64,000 bases of DNA from contig NZ_VFNI01000001.1 in assembly GCF_006715495.1 (NCBI RefSeq), forward strand, positions 372,001-436,000, in the 5' to 3' direction. The notes under the pieces were generated by a model. The model had not been told where the DNA came from. It made no database searches and saw only the letters and a program-made list of their open reading frames with translations. Shown here in pieces: positions 8,302 to 18,197 of this stretch; within the stretch, counting starts at the first letter, position 1, and every line of letters begins with the position of its first letter. The position numbers were made by a program, and so were the translations under genes. This DNA comes from Herbaspirillum sp. SJZ106. Lineage in GTDB: Bacteria; Pseudomonadota; Gammaproteobacteria; Burkholderiales; Burkholderiaceae_D.

Positions 8302-9528
8302 TTAAACCTTGATCACGAATTGCTTGTTTTCGTTAGGGTGTTTGATCAGGTCGCATACCGCGGCAGTATCGACTGGTTTCTGTTGCTTGAAGCTTTCCAG
8401 GATCTTCCATTTCTTGTTCTGGCATTCGGCGATCTGGATGTCGAGCGTACAATGATGGGTGGCCGGGTCGATGGTGACCTTGCCGCTGGGACCATCGAAC
8501 GAGATCCCGGTTTCGAGTGCCTGGATGGTCTTGAGGCGATCCACCGAGCCGGCTTTCTTCACTCCCAGCGCCCACAGGTGCACGCCCTGATAGGTGGCGG
8601 CTGCCAGTTCGCCGATATAGGGATAGTTGGCGCCGAACTTCTTGTGCCAACGTTCCACGAAAGCCTTGTTGGTCGGCGTGTCGATCGACTCGAAGTAGCT
8701 GAAAGCGGTGACGATGCCGTCGGCCTCGGCCGGCGACAGCACAATATGCTCGTTGCCGTTGTTGAAGGTAGTCGACGCCATCGGGATCTTCTTGTTCATG
8801 CCGGCGGCGGCCCACTGGCGATAGAAGGCCATGTGCGCGCCGCCCACCAGCACCGAGATCACCATGTCCGGCTGGGCCGCCTGGATTTTCTGGATGGTGG
8901 GGCCGAACTGGTTGACGTCGAGCGGGAAGAAGTCGCTGGCGACCACGGTTGCGCCCGACTGCGCGGCATATTTCTTGATCCAGTCATTGGTGATCTGGCC
9001 ATAGTTGTAGTCGGCCGCGACCACATAGATCTTCTTGCCCCAGCGTTTGGTGACGTAAGGGATCAGCTTGTCGACGTTCTGTGCCGGGGTTTGTCCGGTA
9101 CAGAAGGTATTGCGGTCGCACACGCCACCCTCGTACTGGGTGTTGTAGAAGTACAGGGTATTGAAGCGCTTCATCACCGGACGGATCACTTCGCGCGAAG
9201 CCGATGTGATCCCGCCGAACAGCGCCGTGACCTTGTCTTTCAAGGCCATCTGCTGGGCATACTGGGCATACAGTTGCATGTTCGACTGTGGGTCCATGGT
9301 CGCGATACTGACCTTCTTGCCCAACAGGCCGCCGGCGTCGTTGATTTCCTGCACGGCCAGCAGCATGGCGTCCTGCATGGGTTTTCCCAGGATGTCGAGT
9401 CCGCCGGAGAGGTCGTGCAGGCTGCCGATGACGATGTCATCTGATTTGGCCAGCGAGGTCAGCGGGGCGGCGGCAAGGGCGGCAGCGCCGGCCAGGGTTT
9501 TCAGCGCGTTTCTGCGGGTGAAGCTCAC
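8302..9528 (-). CDS. periplasmic amide/urea-type substrate-binding protein
   Basis: This 408-residue type I periplasmic binding protein belongs to the UrtA/AmiC/FmdD branch (GSLHDLSGGLDILGKP, and Tyr- and Asn-rich pocket segments such as YFYNTQYEGG). The N-terminus SFTRRNALKTLAG is a twin-arginine signal, so export in the folded state by Tat is likely. It lies between the amidase and the permeases of one operon and should deliver the amidase's substrate to them. Family members bind urea or short-chain amides; the exact ligand cannot be read from sequence. Confidence 0.9.
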   Translation of the reverse strand: MSFTRRNALKTLAGAAALAAAPLTSLAKSDDIVIGSLHDLSGGLDILGKPMQDAMLLAVQEINDAGGLLGKKVSIATMDPQSNMQLYAQYAQQMALKDKVTALFGGITSASREVIRPVMKRFNTLYFYNTQYEGGVCDRNTFCTGQTPAQNVDKLIPYVTKRWGKKIYVVAADYNYGQITNDWIKKYAAQSGATVVASDFFPLDVNQFGPTIQKIQAAQPDMVISVLVGGAHMAFYRQWAAAGMNKKIPMASTTFNNGNEHIVLSPAEADGIVTAFSYFESIDTPTNKAFVERWHKKFGANYPYIGELAAATYQGVHLWALGVKKAGSVDRLKTIQALETGISFDGPSGKVTIDPATHHCTLDIQIAECQNKKWKILESFKQQKPVDTAAVCDLIKHPNENKQFVIKV

Positions 9529-9597
9529 GTTGGATCTCCTGAAAGATGAGTGGTGGGACTGCGACGATTTATTGTTGATCTTACTGCGGTGCTGCGA

Positions 9598-11115
9598 TCA
9601 GGCCCGGCGCCAGTCGGCTTCCCGTTCGAATGCCGCGGCCAGTTGGTACAAACGACTCTCTTCGAAATGCGCGCCGATCAACATCATGCCGATCGGCAGG
9701 CCATCGACCGATGCGCAGGGCACTTGCAGGGCCGGATGCCCGGTGATGTCAAACGGCGACGTGTTGGCCATCATTTCCCAGGCGCGCTGGAATACCAGCG
9801 GCAATGGCGCATCTTCAGGCGGAAGCGGCGTCGCCTTCATCGGCAGCGTCGGCATCAGCAGCACATCGTAATCAGCCAGCACCTGGTCGTAGGCTGCACG
9901 CAATGGGCGCACCAGATTCTGGGCCTTGGCGTAGTAGGTGCCGCCACCGGCGCGGGTCATGAATTCGCCCGCCACCATCGAGAACTTGAGCGTCTCGGAA
10001 AGATCATCGGCGCGCTCGCGCCATCGGGCATGCGCCTGCATCATCGACGGCAGGTATAGCCCCTTCCAGTTGAAACCGAAGCCGTTGCCTTTCATCATCT
10101 GCTGGGTCGAGCCTTCGGTGATCAGTGCGGCCCAGATATGGGTGCCTACTCTGTGCATCGGGATCGAGACTTCATCCACGGTGGCGCCGAGGCGACGCAA
10201 AGTCGTCGCTGCTTCACGCACCTTGTTGTCGACCTCCGGTTCGGAGTTGTCCCAGCCGAAGCCTTCGGTGATGACTGCCACGCGCATGCCGCGGGCGCCG
10301 CGACCGAGCGCTTCGGTATAGGACTTGGCCTGTGCCAGGGCGCTCTGGCGGGGATCGAGACCGTCCGGGCCGGCGATGACTTCCAGCACCAGCGCATTGT
10401 CGGCGACGGTACGGGTCATCGGTCCGACGTGATCCACGCTCGACTCGATGGGCATGATGCCGGTGTAGGGTACAAGGCCCCAGGTTGGCTTGAGTCCGAC
10501 CAGGCCGCAGAAGGAAGAGGGAGTGCGAATCGAACCGCCCTGGTCGGCGCCCAGCGCAAAATCAACTTCACCAGCCGCTACCAGTGCGGCCGAGCCGGAC
10601 GACGATCCGCCGGCCGAGTATCCATGCTTGAGCGGGTTGTGTACCGCGCCCTTGGCGCCGGTATGAGAGCCGCCCGACAGGCAGTAGTATTCACAGTGCG
10701 CCTTGCCGGCAACGGTGGCGCCGGCATCGAGCAGGCGCGTGATGACGGTGGCGTCGACTTCAGGGACATAACCTTCCAGTACCGCGGAGCCGTTCATCAT
10801 CGGTACGTCGGCCACGGCGATGTTGTCCTTGACGGCGAAGCGCTTGCCCTTGAGTTTGCCGCCGGCGGCGCCCTTGATATCGGTCTTGACGTACCAGGCA
10901 TTGAAGGGATTTTCTTCGGCGCTCGGAAAGGTCCATGCGCTGCGCGCATATTTGACCGGCGGCAGCTCGACCTGCAACTGGTCCAGTACCTCGTAGGTAT
11001 GCGCGACGGATTCAAATTGCTGCCGGTAGGCTTGCAGTTGCGATTCGGACAGTGTGATGCCGAACTCGCTGGCGATCTGGACGATCTGCTCCTGGTTCGG
11101 TGTTGGTACTGGCAT
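9598..11115 (-). CDS. amidase-signature amidase (nitrile-cluster type)
   Basis: This 505-residue amidase should hydrolyse a carboxamide to acid and ammonia. The catalytic triad is visible as K96 (AVKDN), S171 (AGGSSSG) and S195 (DQGGSIR), the positions I recall for the amidases of Rhodococcus nitrile-degrading clusters. The shared strings VPMMNGS, GLVPYTG and NTAPFD-like NTSPFDITGHPAL also point there. It is the first gene of the importer operon, so substrate hydrolysis and uptake are co-expressed. Two copies of the 18-bp operator lie upstream. No nitrile hydratase gene is present, so amides probably arrive from outside. Confidence 0.92.
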   Translation of the reverse strand: MPVPTPNQEQIVQIASEFGITLSESQLQAYRQQFESVAHTYEVLDQLQVELPPVKYARSAWTFPSAEENPFNAWYVKTDIKGAAGGKLKGKRFAVKDNIAVADVPMMNGSAVLEGYVPEVDATVITRLLDAGATVAGKAHCEYYCLSGGSHTGAKGAVHNPLKHGYSAGGSSSGSAALVAAGEVDFALGADQGGSIRTPSSFCGLVGLKPTWGLVPYTGIMPIESSVDHVGPMTRTVADNALVLEVIAGPDGLDPRQSALAQAKSYTEALGRGARGMRVAVITEGFGWDNSEPEVDNKVREAATTLRRLGATVDEVSIPMHRVGTHIWAALITEGSTQQMMKGNGFGFNWKGLYLPSMMQAHARWRERADDLSETLKFSMVAGEFMTRAGGGTYYAKAQNLVRPLRAAYDQVLADYDVLLMPTLPMKATPLPPEDAPLPLVFQRAWEMMANTSPFDITGHPALQVPCASVDGLPIGMMLIGAHFEESRLYQLAAAFEREADWRRA

Positions 11116-11189
11116 GGCTACTCTCCTGAAGAAGAAATGTCAGTGGCCCGGCGGCCTGCGGAACGACGCGTGCTGGTCGTCAAACTTAA

Positions 11190-11207
11190 CGTCGAAAATA
11201 ATCGACA
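11190..11207 (-). promoter_or_regulatory. 18-bp operator in the amidase leader (site C)
   Basis: CGTCGAAAATAATCGACA matches the island palindrome in all but the first base. It lies between the proposed amidase promoter and the amidase start, where a bound repressor would block elongation or pair with site B. Confidence 0.6.
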
Positions 11208-11314
11208 ATTATGCTTGTCTTGCTGCAACTCCGGGGCGGTAATCTTTTGTTTTTGTATTGCGGCAGATCGGTTGGGGTGCTTATTTTCGGTCTGTTCGTC
11301 TGCGTAATGAGCGC

Positions 11315-11355
11315 ATCATAAATTCGGCCATTTATATTGTCAATAAAGATCGACA
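11315..11355 (-). promoter_or_regulatory. amidase-operon promoter with overlapping operator (site B)
   Basis: On the minus strand TTGACA (11343-11338) and TATGAT (11320-11315) are 17 bp apart. The -35 is the half-site of TGTCAATAAAGATCGACA (11338-11355), which differs from site A at two central positions only. This should start the amidase-importer transcript. The remaining AT-rich gap up to 11699 holds no gene and no further copy of the palindrome. Confidence 0.75.
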
Positions 11356-11699
11356 ATATAAATCAATAAATTATATATATTGGTTTAAATTATTGATATT
11401 TAAGAATATTTTTTGATATATTTATGTCTGTTGTTATGGACTGATTTATTTTTTCTGGTTTTTATTTTGTCTGATAATTCCAGTGTTTCGCTGTATTTGC
11501 GGCGGTGCAGGAAATGCAGGCTTGAGCGTTTATGGTGCGATTTTCATGGTGCTGACGGGGTGTTTTCATTTTCGTCGAGCCATTTCGACACATGATGGTG
11601 CAATTTTATTGTGCGGTGCATTGTTTTGGGTATTTGGCGGGTCGGCCGGGGTGTGTTGCATGCGATCGGTGATCGGTCTTTGATAAGAGAGGAGAGTTC

Positions 11700-12764
11700 A
11701 TGTTTGAAGTGTCGTATCCGCGATCGGTGCCCGAGCGCCGGCCTGAGGGGCATCAGCCTGCGGCGCCCCGTTTCTCATTGCGCTGGCCAACGCCGCACCT
11801 GACATTGGTCAGTGTGTATTTCGGCATGCAGCAGGGCGTATTGTCGCGAGCGGACAAGCTGGCGTTCTTTGCGCAGATCAGGGGCTTTCTGGCGCAGGCC
11901 GATGGGCCTCAGGCTGACGAGGTGATGCAGTGCATCGATGAGGCTGGTCTTGATAATGCCATCGTGGTTGCTTATTGGACTGATCCCACCCTCTATGCGC
12001 GGTGGCTGGCAACGTCCGGGTTCCGTTCCTGGTTCGAGGCGCATGCGGCTGCGAATGGGGCGCCGGGCTATTGGCTGGAGCCGGTAGTGGTGCCTTACGA
12101 TCGTCACGAAACCATTTATTCGGCACCCAACTACAGGGTGGGTTTTGCGCGCACGGTTGGCGCCGAGATCGTGTCTATTACCACCAATGGTTTCTTTGGT
12201 GCGGCCCGTGATCGGCTGCCGCTATCGGCGGTGGATGTGCTGGACAGTCCCGTGCATGGTGTCCTGCCTCCGGCGGCCACGCGTGCCTCGGCGCGCGGTC
12301 ATTGGATTGCGGAGCTGCCGCACAACGCCACCCTGCTGCGCTCGGGGCAGTATTGGGAGGGGGCGGGGCAGGAGCAGCTCGAGGATTACCTTGAGCGCCT
12401 GCAGCCCAAGCTGATGCGCGGCATGCAGCACCTGATGTCCACCCGTAGTGAAACCGGGTGCCTGTCGCTGCGTATCATGACTAATGTAAATGAGGACGGC
12501 AGTCCGCGCTCCGAGACTTCGGTGTATGCCGGTTTCATGTCAATGGCGCAGCTCGAGACTTGGGCGGCATCGCACGAGACGCACCTTGATATCTATCGGC
12601 ACGCCATTGCCATGAATCGCCTGCACAAGGAAAAGCGCGAAGTGGTGACCTGGCATGAGCTGTTCGTGCCGCAGTTGGGCAACGTCTTCGAATATATCAA
12701 TTGCCATCCGATGACGGGCATCCTGCCTTACGCGCGTGCGTTACGCGTGCAGGCGGGTGAATGA
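11700..12764 (+). CDS. aldoxime dehydratase (haem-dependent)
   Basis: This 354-residue protein matches the OxdA/phenylacetaldoxime dehydratase family in length and in signature strings such as GAPGYWLEPVVVPYDRHET, NGFFGAARDR and YWEGAGQEQLEDY. These cytoplasmic enzymes use ferrous haem to dehydrate aldoximes (R-CH=NOH) to nitriles. The C-terminal SHETHLDIYRHA and TWHELFVPQ segments carry several His residues where the family places its haem ligand and distal His; I did not assign individual residues. GGAGAG just before the ATG is a good ribosome binding site. The neighbouring nitrilase and amidase genes support the role. Substrates could be plant-derived arylaldoximes. Confidence 0.92.
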   Translation: MFEVSYPRSVPERRPEGHQPAAPRFSLRWPTPHLTLVSVYFGMQQGVLSRADKLAFFAQIRGFLAQADGPQADEVMQCIDEAGLDNAIVVAYWTDPTLYARWLATSGFRSWFEAHAAANGAPGYWLEPVVVPYDRHETIYSAPNYRVGFARTVGAEIVSITTNGFFGAARDRLPLSAVDVLDSPVHGVLPPAATRASARGHWIAELPHNATLLRSGQYWEGAGQEQLEDYLERLQPKLMRGMQHLMSTRSETGCLSLRIMTNVNEDGSPRSETSVYAGFMSMAQLETWAASHETHLDIYRHAIAMNRLHKEKREVVTWHELFVPQLGNVFEYINCHPMTGILPYARALRVQAGE

Positions 12765-12773
12765 CTCTGGTTT

Positions 12774-12807
12774 GGAGGGGCTTGATTTTCCGGGCCTCTC
12801 CTTTTTT
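12774..12807. terminator. terminator after aldoxime dehydratase
   Basis: A GGAGGGGCT/GGCCTCTCC stem with two G-U pairs and a 10-nt loop is followed by six T residues. It lies between the convergent aldoxime dehydratase and TrmB-like genes. Confidence 0.7.
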
Positions 12808-12832
12808 GTTCCGGGTTCTGGCGCCAAGGACT

Positions 12833-13570
12833 TTATTTATGTCGTTTGGATAGCTTCCATAGCGACTGGAACAGGCTTTTCTGCAAGGAGGCCAGTTCGC
12901 GACTTTCGATGGTCAGTGCGTAGTTTTCATTCTTCGATGAAATGTAGACCACCGTGTCGTCGCTGATATAGGCGGTCATGCCCAGGTCCAGTTCCGTGGG
13001 CGCCAGGCGCAGTTCGCGCAACTCGCTGCGGGCGGCTGGCCAGATCGGTTCGGTCTCGCGCGAGTACGAGCGCACCACATCAAGCTGAATGCCGCGCTGG
13101 ATGCGTTCGGCGATATAGCTATCCATCCAGGCCGGGCCTGGGATTTCAAGCAGTTCATGCATCGACAGGATGCCGTACAGGTGTTTCGACTGGCAATCCA
13201 GTGTGCTCCATAGCGCGCGCTGTATACCTTCCTCTCCCTCATGAAACCGGATGCGCGGCTTGCGCGGCGTGCTGTTGAACATCGAGCGTAGTTCCGGCAC
13301 CAGGTCGTCGAGCATGCTGCGCGTTTGCTCCCATTCCTTGATCAGGACATTGGGATCGGTCGGTATCACCTGGCGGATGCCTTCCTCGCCGTGTACTTGT
13401 GCCAGCAGCCCGCGGCGCTCGAGGCGGTTCAGCAGGTCGTAACCGTTGGTGCGCGTCACCCCCGCCCGCATCGCTACAACCGTCACCGGTGCGCTGCCCA
13501 GTTGCAGGGCCGCCAGGTAGAAGCGCTGTTCCTTTTCGTCCAGCCCGACTGCGGCAAGTTTTTCGTGCAT
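12833..13570 (-). CDS. TrmB-like transcriptional regulator (paralogue II)
   Basis: This 245-residue regulator has an N-terminal winged helix (LDEKEQRFYLAALQLG, VTRTNGYDLLNRLE) and a C-terminal sensor-like domain ending in a basic SKRHK. It is a close paralogue of the 2813-3571 protein. The ATG at 13570 is chosen because GGAGAG lies just upstream; the alternative ATG at 13582 falls on the edge of operator D. It is divergent from the second Liv operon, and operator copies lie at both promoters. This suggests it regulates itself, the Liv-nitrilase operon and probably the amidase operon. Whether it represses or activates cannot be seen. Confidence 0.88.
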   Translation of the reverse strand: MHEKLAAVGLDEKEQRFYLAALQLGSAPVTVVAMRAGVTRTNGYDLLNRLERRGLLAQVHGEEGIRQVIPTDPNVLIKEWEQTRSMLDDLVPELRSMFNSTPRKPRIRFHEGEEGIQRALWSTLDCQSKHLYGILSMHELLEIPGPAWMDSYIAERIQRGIQLDVVRSYSRETEPIWPAARSELRELRLAPTELDLGMTAYISDDTVVYISSKNENYALTIESRELASLQKSLFQSLWKLSKRHK

Positions 13571-13581
13571 CCCACTCTCCA

Positions 13582-13631
13582 TGTCGATAATGTTCGACAG
13601 AAATATATCGCGTGGTATCTGCCTTTGTAAA
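13582..13631 (-). promoter_or_regulatory. promoter and autoregulatory operator (site D) of TrmB-like gene II
   Basis: On the minus strand TTTACA (13631-13626) and TATATT (13607-13602) are 18 bp apart. TGTCGATAATGTTCGACA (13582-13599) covers the expected transcription start, just before the ribosome binding site. Binding there would block the gene's own transcription. Confidence 0.65.
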
Positions 13632-13669
13632 TAATGATTGCGGTATTTTTTAAATTTTATTGATATTTA

Positions 13670-13710
13670 TGTCGAAATTCTTTGACATAAATTTTTACTG
13701 GTTCTATATT
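13670..13710 (+). promoter_or_regulatory. Liv-nitrilase operon promoter with overlapping operator (site E)
   Basis: TTGACA (13682-13687) and TATATT (13705-13710) are spaced by 17 bp. The -35 is the right half of TGTCGAAATTCTTTGACA (13670-13687), the same geometry as sites A and B. Confidence 0.75.
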
Positions 13711-13740
13711 TTCATCGCCGACTAAATTTTGGGGATGATC

Positions 13741-14922
13741 ATGAAGACTTTGTTCGCCGTACCCGCCATCGCAATGGCCGTGTCTGTCGCATTTTTCACT
13801 AACGTCAACGCCGAAGTGCTGAAGATCGGCGCCGTATTTCCGCTCTCGGGCGCCAACGCGCAGTTCGGCGCGAATGCGCGCAACGGCATGGAGCTGGCGC
13901 TGGAAGACATCAACAAGAATCGGGCAGCGGCTGACAAGGTGCAACTGGTGTTTGCCGACGTCCCGGCTCCCAACGGCGCCGCAGCTGCGGTGCAGCGGCT
14001 GGTCAGCCAGGATGGCGTGGTCGGCATCATAGGGTCGTTCGTCAGCTCGATCACGCTGGCCGCCTCCGAGGCGACCGAGCGACTCGGTATCCCGATGATT
14101 ACCCACTCGTTTGCGGACCAGATCACTGGCCGCGGTTATAAATATATTTTCCAGGTGGCGCCCAAGGCTTCCACCTTCGGTGAGAAACAGTTCGGCTATG
14201 CGGTTGACCTGGCCAAGCAAGCCGGCACCAAGATCGAGCGCATTGCCATCTTCTATGAAGATACGGCCTATGGCACTGCACAGGCAGACGGAATCCGCAA
14301 GGCTGCGCAAAAGGCTGGAGTGGAGGTAGTGATCGACGACGCCTATCCGCTGGGCATTACCGACGTCGCGCCGCTGATTAACAAATTGCGTCGCTCCAAG
14401 GCACAGGTGGTTTTTCCGGTGTCGTATTTCAATGACGGCATCCTGATCATCCGCACCATGAAGCAGCAGAAGGTGGATTTGCCCATCGTCGGCGGCGCTG
14501 CCGGCTACATCATCCCCGACTTCCAGAAGGCGCTCGGCCCCTATGCCGAAGACGTGTTCTCGATCGCGCCGGCCAACTACGACAACGTGCCAGAACTGGC
14601 GGCACGCTACAAGGCCAAGTACGGCATGTTCATGGCGCACGAATCGATCATGTACGGCGCCGCTTTGCAGCACATGGTGGCAGCCGCCGACCGAGCCAAG
14701 TCGCGTGACCCGGCCAAGATACGTGATGCCATCGCCCAGGTACGTAACTGCGAGGGGCTGGCCACGGGTATCCCGGGCGGCTGTACCGCGTTCGATGCCA
14801 ACGGCCTGACGTCCAGCGCCTATCCGATCTTCGTGCAATGGCGCGGAGCTGACCTGGTCACGGTGTTTCCCGCCTCGGCCGCACGCCAGGCGCCGCGCTG
14901 GCTTGGCCATGAAGTCAAATAA
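13741..14922 (+). CDS. periplasmic Liv-type substrate-binding protein
   Basis: This 393-residue type I binding protein has a Sec signal peptide (MKTLFAVPAIAMAVSVAFFT, cleavage near VNA-E) and begins with VLKIGAVFPLSGANAQFG, the usual first strand of branched-chain amino acid-type binding proteins. GGGGA precedes the ATG at 13741. It is the first gene of an operon with two permeases, two ATPases and a nitrilase. The ligand is therefore probably a nitrile, aldoxime or related aromatic compound; this is inference from context. Confidence 0.9.
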   Translation: MKTLFAVPAIAMAVSVAFFTNVNAEVLKIGAVFPLSGANAQFGANARNGMELALEDINKNRAAADKVQLVFADVPAPNGAAAAVQRLVSQDGVVGIIGSFVSSITLAASEATERLGIPMITHSFADQITGRGYKYIFQVAPKASTFGEKQFGYAVDLAKQAGTKIERIAIFYEDTAYGTAQADGIRKAAQKAGVEVVIDDAYPLGITDVAPLINKLRRSKAQVVFPVSYFNDGILIIRTMKQQKVDLPIVGGAAGYIIPDFQKALGPYAEDVFSIAPANYDNVPELAARYKAKYGMFMAHESIMYGAALQHMVAAADRAKSRDPAKIRDAIAQVRNCEGLATGIPGGCTAFDANGLTSSAYPIFVQWRGADLVTVFPASAARQAPRWLGHEVK

Positions 14923-14940
14923 GCCGATATCGGGGAAGAC

Positions 14941-15807
14941 ATGAATGCCTTGCTCCAATCATTGATAGATGGCCTGCTGATCGGCGGCGTCTACGGTGTC
15001 ATCTCGGTTGGTCTGTCGCTGGTGTTCGGCGTGCTGCGCATCGTCAACTTCGCCCAGGCCGAGTTCCTCATGCTGGGCATGTATGCGGCATGGTTCGCCT
15101 CGCACTACCTGGGTATCGATCCCATCGTCGGCGCCTTCATTGCGCTGGTGGTCGGTTTTGCCATCGGTTTCGTCTGCCAGTGGCTGCTGATCCGGCGCGT
15201 CATCAATGCCTCTCCGGTGGCGCAGATATTCCTGACGGTAGGTTTGCTGGCGGTGCTCGAGAATGGCGCCTTGATGTTGTTCGGTTCTACCTTTCGTAGT
15301 GTCACCACGCCTTATCAGACTGCCGCCATTGAAGTGGCCGACCTGTTCATCTCGGTGCCGTACCTGATCGCCTTTGCACTAGGGGCCGCGGTGTGTGTGC
15401 TGTTGTGGCTGTTTCTGAGCTATACCTGGACCGGAAGAGCGATTCGGGCGACTTCGCAGAACGCCATGGCGGCACGTCTGTTCGGCATCGATACCAATCT
15501 GATCTACGGCGTCGCATTTGGCCTGGGCACCGGGCTGACCGCCTTCGGCGGCGGCATCATCCTGTCGTATTCGTCGGTCAATCCGACCTCGGGCTCGCAG
15601 TTCGTCACCCTCATGTTCACGGTGGTGGTACTGGGCGGGTTGGGCAGCGTGATGGGGGCGTTGGCAGGAGGGTTGGTGGTGGGGGTGGTGCAGGCGTTCT
15701 CGGCGCTGTTCATGCCGATCCAGATGCAGAACCTTACGTTGTTCGTGTTTTTCATCGCGCTGCTGGCGTTCAAGCCGGAAGGGCTGCTCGGAGGAGCGAA
15801 AAAATGA
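14941..15807 (+). CDS. ABC importer permease, LivH type
   Basis: This 288-residue inner-membrane permease shows the LivH motif RIVNFAQAEFLMLGMYAA and about eight hydrophobic segments. GGGGA precedes the ATG. Its stop overlaps the start of the LivM-type gene (ATGA). It forms the transport channel with that partner. Confidence 0.9.
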   Translation: MNALLQSLIDGLLIGGVYGVISVGLSLVFGVLRIVNFAQAEFLMLGMYAAWFASHYLGIDPIVGAFIALVVGFAIGFVCQWLLIRRVINASPVAQIFLTVGLLAVLENGALMLFGSTFRSVTTPYQTAAIEVADLFISVPYLIAFALGAAVCVLLWLFLSYTWTGRAIRATSQNAMAARLFGIDTNLIYGVAFGLGTGLTAFGGGIILSYSSVNPTSGSQFVTLMFTVVVLGGLGSVMGALAGGLVVGVVQAFSALFMPIQMQNLTLFVFFIALLAFKPEGLLGGAKK

Positions 15808-16768
15808 AGAAATCCCTGTTGCTTATCGTCCTGTGCGGCGTGGCCTGTGTCGCCGCAGGCGCGCTGCTGCAGCCAACTGGCTATGCCGTGCGGGTGCTGT
15901 GCCTGGTGCTGATGGCGGCCTCCCTGGGCCAGTGCTGGAATATCGTCGGCGGCCTGGCCAACCAGGTTTCGCTAGGCCATGCGGCATTCTTCGGTATTGG
16001 CGCCTATGCTTCCACGCTGTTGCAGATCCGTTGGGGCATCAGCCCTTGGTTCGGGATGCCGGTGGGCATGTTGCTGGCCAGTGTCGCGGCCTGGGTGATT
16101 GCGCTGCCCACGATGCGCTTGAAGGGGCCGTATTTTGCGCTGGCTACCCTGGCCTTCGGTGAAGCCTGCCATATCGTGGCCGTATCGTTTCCGCAATTGA
16201 CGGGCGGTCCGCAAGGAGTATCGATTCCCTTCATCGGCAATTCATGGAGCATGTTGCAGTTCCGTGGAGCCGGGGGTTATGTGCCAGTGCTGGCGGCATT
16301 CTTCGTATTGGTATGTGCGGTCTACCAGTTCATGGCCAGCGGACGCATGGGGTATTACCTGCGCGCCATCCGGGAAAACGAGGATGCCGCCGAGATGTCC
16401 GGCGTCAATACCTTGCGAGTCAAGCTGATCGGTGGTGTGGTGTCGGCATCGCTGACCGCACTGGCAGGATCGCTGTTTGCCCAGTTCACAGCCTTTTTCG
16501 ATCCCGACAGCGTCTTCAGCGTGGCCGGCATCTCGATTCGGGCGGCGCTCATTGCCATCGTCGGCGGTGTCGGCAGCCTGTGGGGGCCGGTCATCGGCGC
16601 GGTGTTCGTGGTACTGGTGGAGGAACTGCTCAATGCCGGATTCTCCAACCAGGCTGCGGGTGTGGCGCCGTTCATCTTCGGCGTGGTGCTGATCGTGGTG
16701 GTGTTGGTGCGCCCACAAGGTCTGGCCTCGCTGTCGTTGTGGCCGTCACGCACAGCAGGAGCGGCCAA

Positions 16769-16772
<4 letters not shown>
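15804..16772 (+). CDS. ABC importer permease, LivM type
   Basis: This 322-residue permease has the LivM hallmark NQVSLGHAAFFGIGAYAS and multiple membrane segments. The ATG at 15804 overlaps the upstream stop, and GGAG lies about 10 bases before it. Its own stop overlaps the start of the LivG-type ATPase, so the whole importer is translationally coupled. Confidence 0.9.
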
Positions 16773-17483
<711 letters not shown>

Positions 17484-17500
<17 letters not shown>

Positions 17501-18185
17501 CGTGACGGGCGGCTACGGCCGACGCACTGTGCTCGACGATATCTCGCTGCAGGTGCGCGCCGGCGAGACAGTCGCCATCCTGGGCGCCAACACCGCCGGC
17601 AAGACCTCGCTGATGCGCGCCATCCTGGGGTTGTTGCCGCGTTGTAGCGGGCGCATCGAATTCGGTAGCAAGGATATTTCTTCGGTACCGGCCCACCGAC
17701 GGGTCGAGCACGGGTTGGCCTGCGTGCCCGAGGGCCGCCATGTGTTTGCCGACATGACGGTGCAGGACAACCTGCTGCTGGGGGGGTATCACCGCCGCCG
17801 CCAGATCGAACAGCGCGATATCGAGGATTGCTTTCGGCTGTTCCCGCGCCTGCAGGAGCGCCAGTTGCAGAAGGCCGGCACCTTGTCGGGCGGCGAGCAG
17901 CAGATGGTGGCCATTGGCCGCGCGCTGATGTCGCGCCCCGCGATGCTGCTGTTGGATGAGCCCAGCCATGGCCTGGCGCCGCTGATGGTGGCCGAGGTGC
18001 ACGCAGCGATCTCGGAGGTGAACCAGCGCGGCATCAGCGTGTTGCTGGTCGAGCAGAACGTGGCGGCCGCGCTGAAGATCGTCAGTCGCGGCTACGTATT
18101 GGAAGCAGGGCGCATCGCGGTGGCCGGCACCACGGCCGAGTTGGCCAGCAATGACGATATACGCAGGACTTATCTTGGAATCTGA
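17484..18185 (+). CDS. ABC importer ATPase, LivF type
   Basis: This 233-residue ATPase has the P-loop GANTAGKTS, signature LSGGEQQM and Walker B LLLDEPSHGLAPLM. The P-loop has Thr where Gly is usual (GANGAGK), a small oddity. The ATG at 17484 is preferred to the GTG at 17478 because GGGGAG lies just upstream. It completes the second importer and is followed by the nitrilase. Confidence 0.88.
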
Positions 18186-18197
18186 CGGAGAACAGCA

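Noticed and set aside
13657..14958. 433-codon minus-strand frame
   Set aside because: It lies wholly antisense to the Liv-type binding protein, whose family motifs, signal peptide and ribosome binding site are clear; the antisense product resembles nothing.
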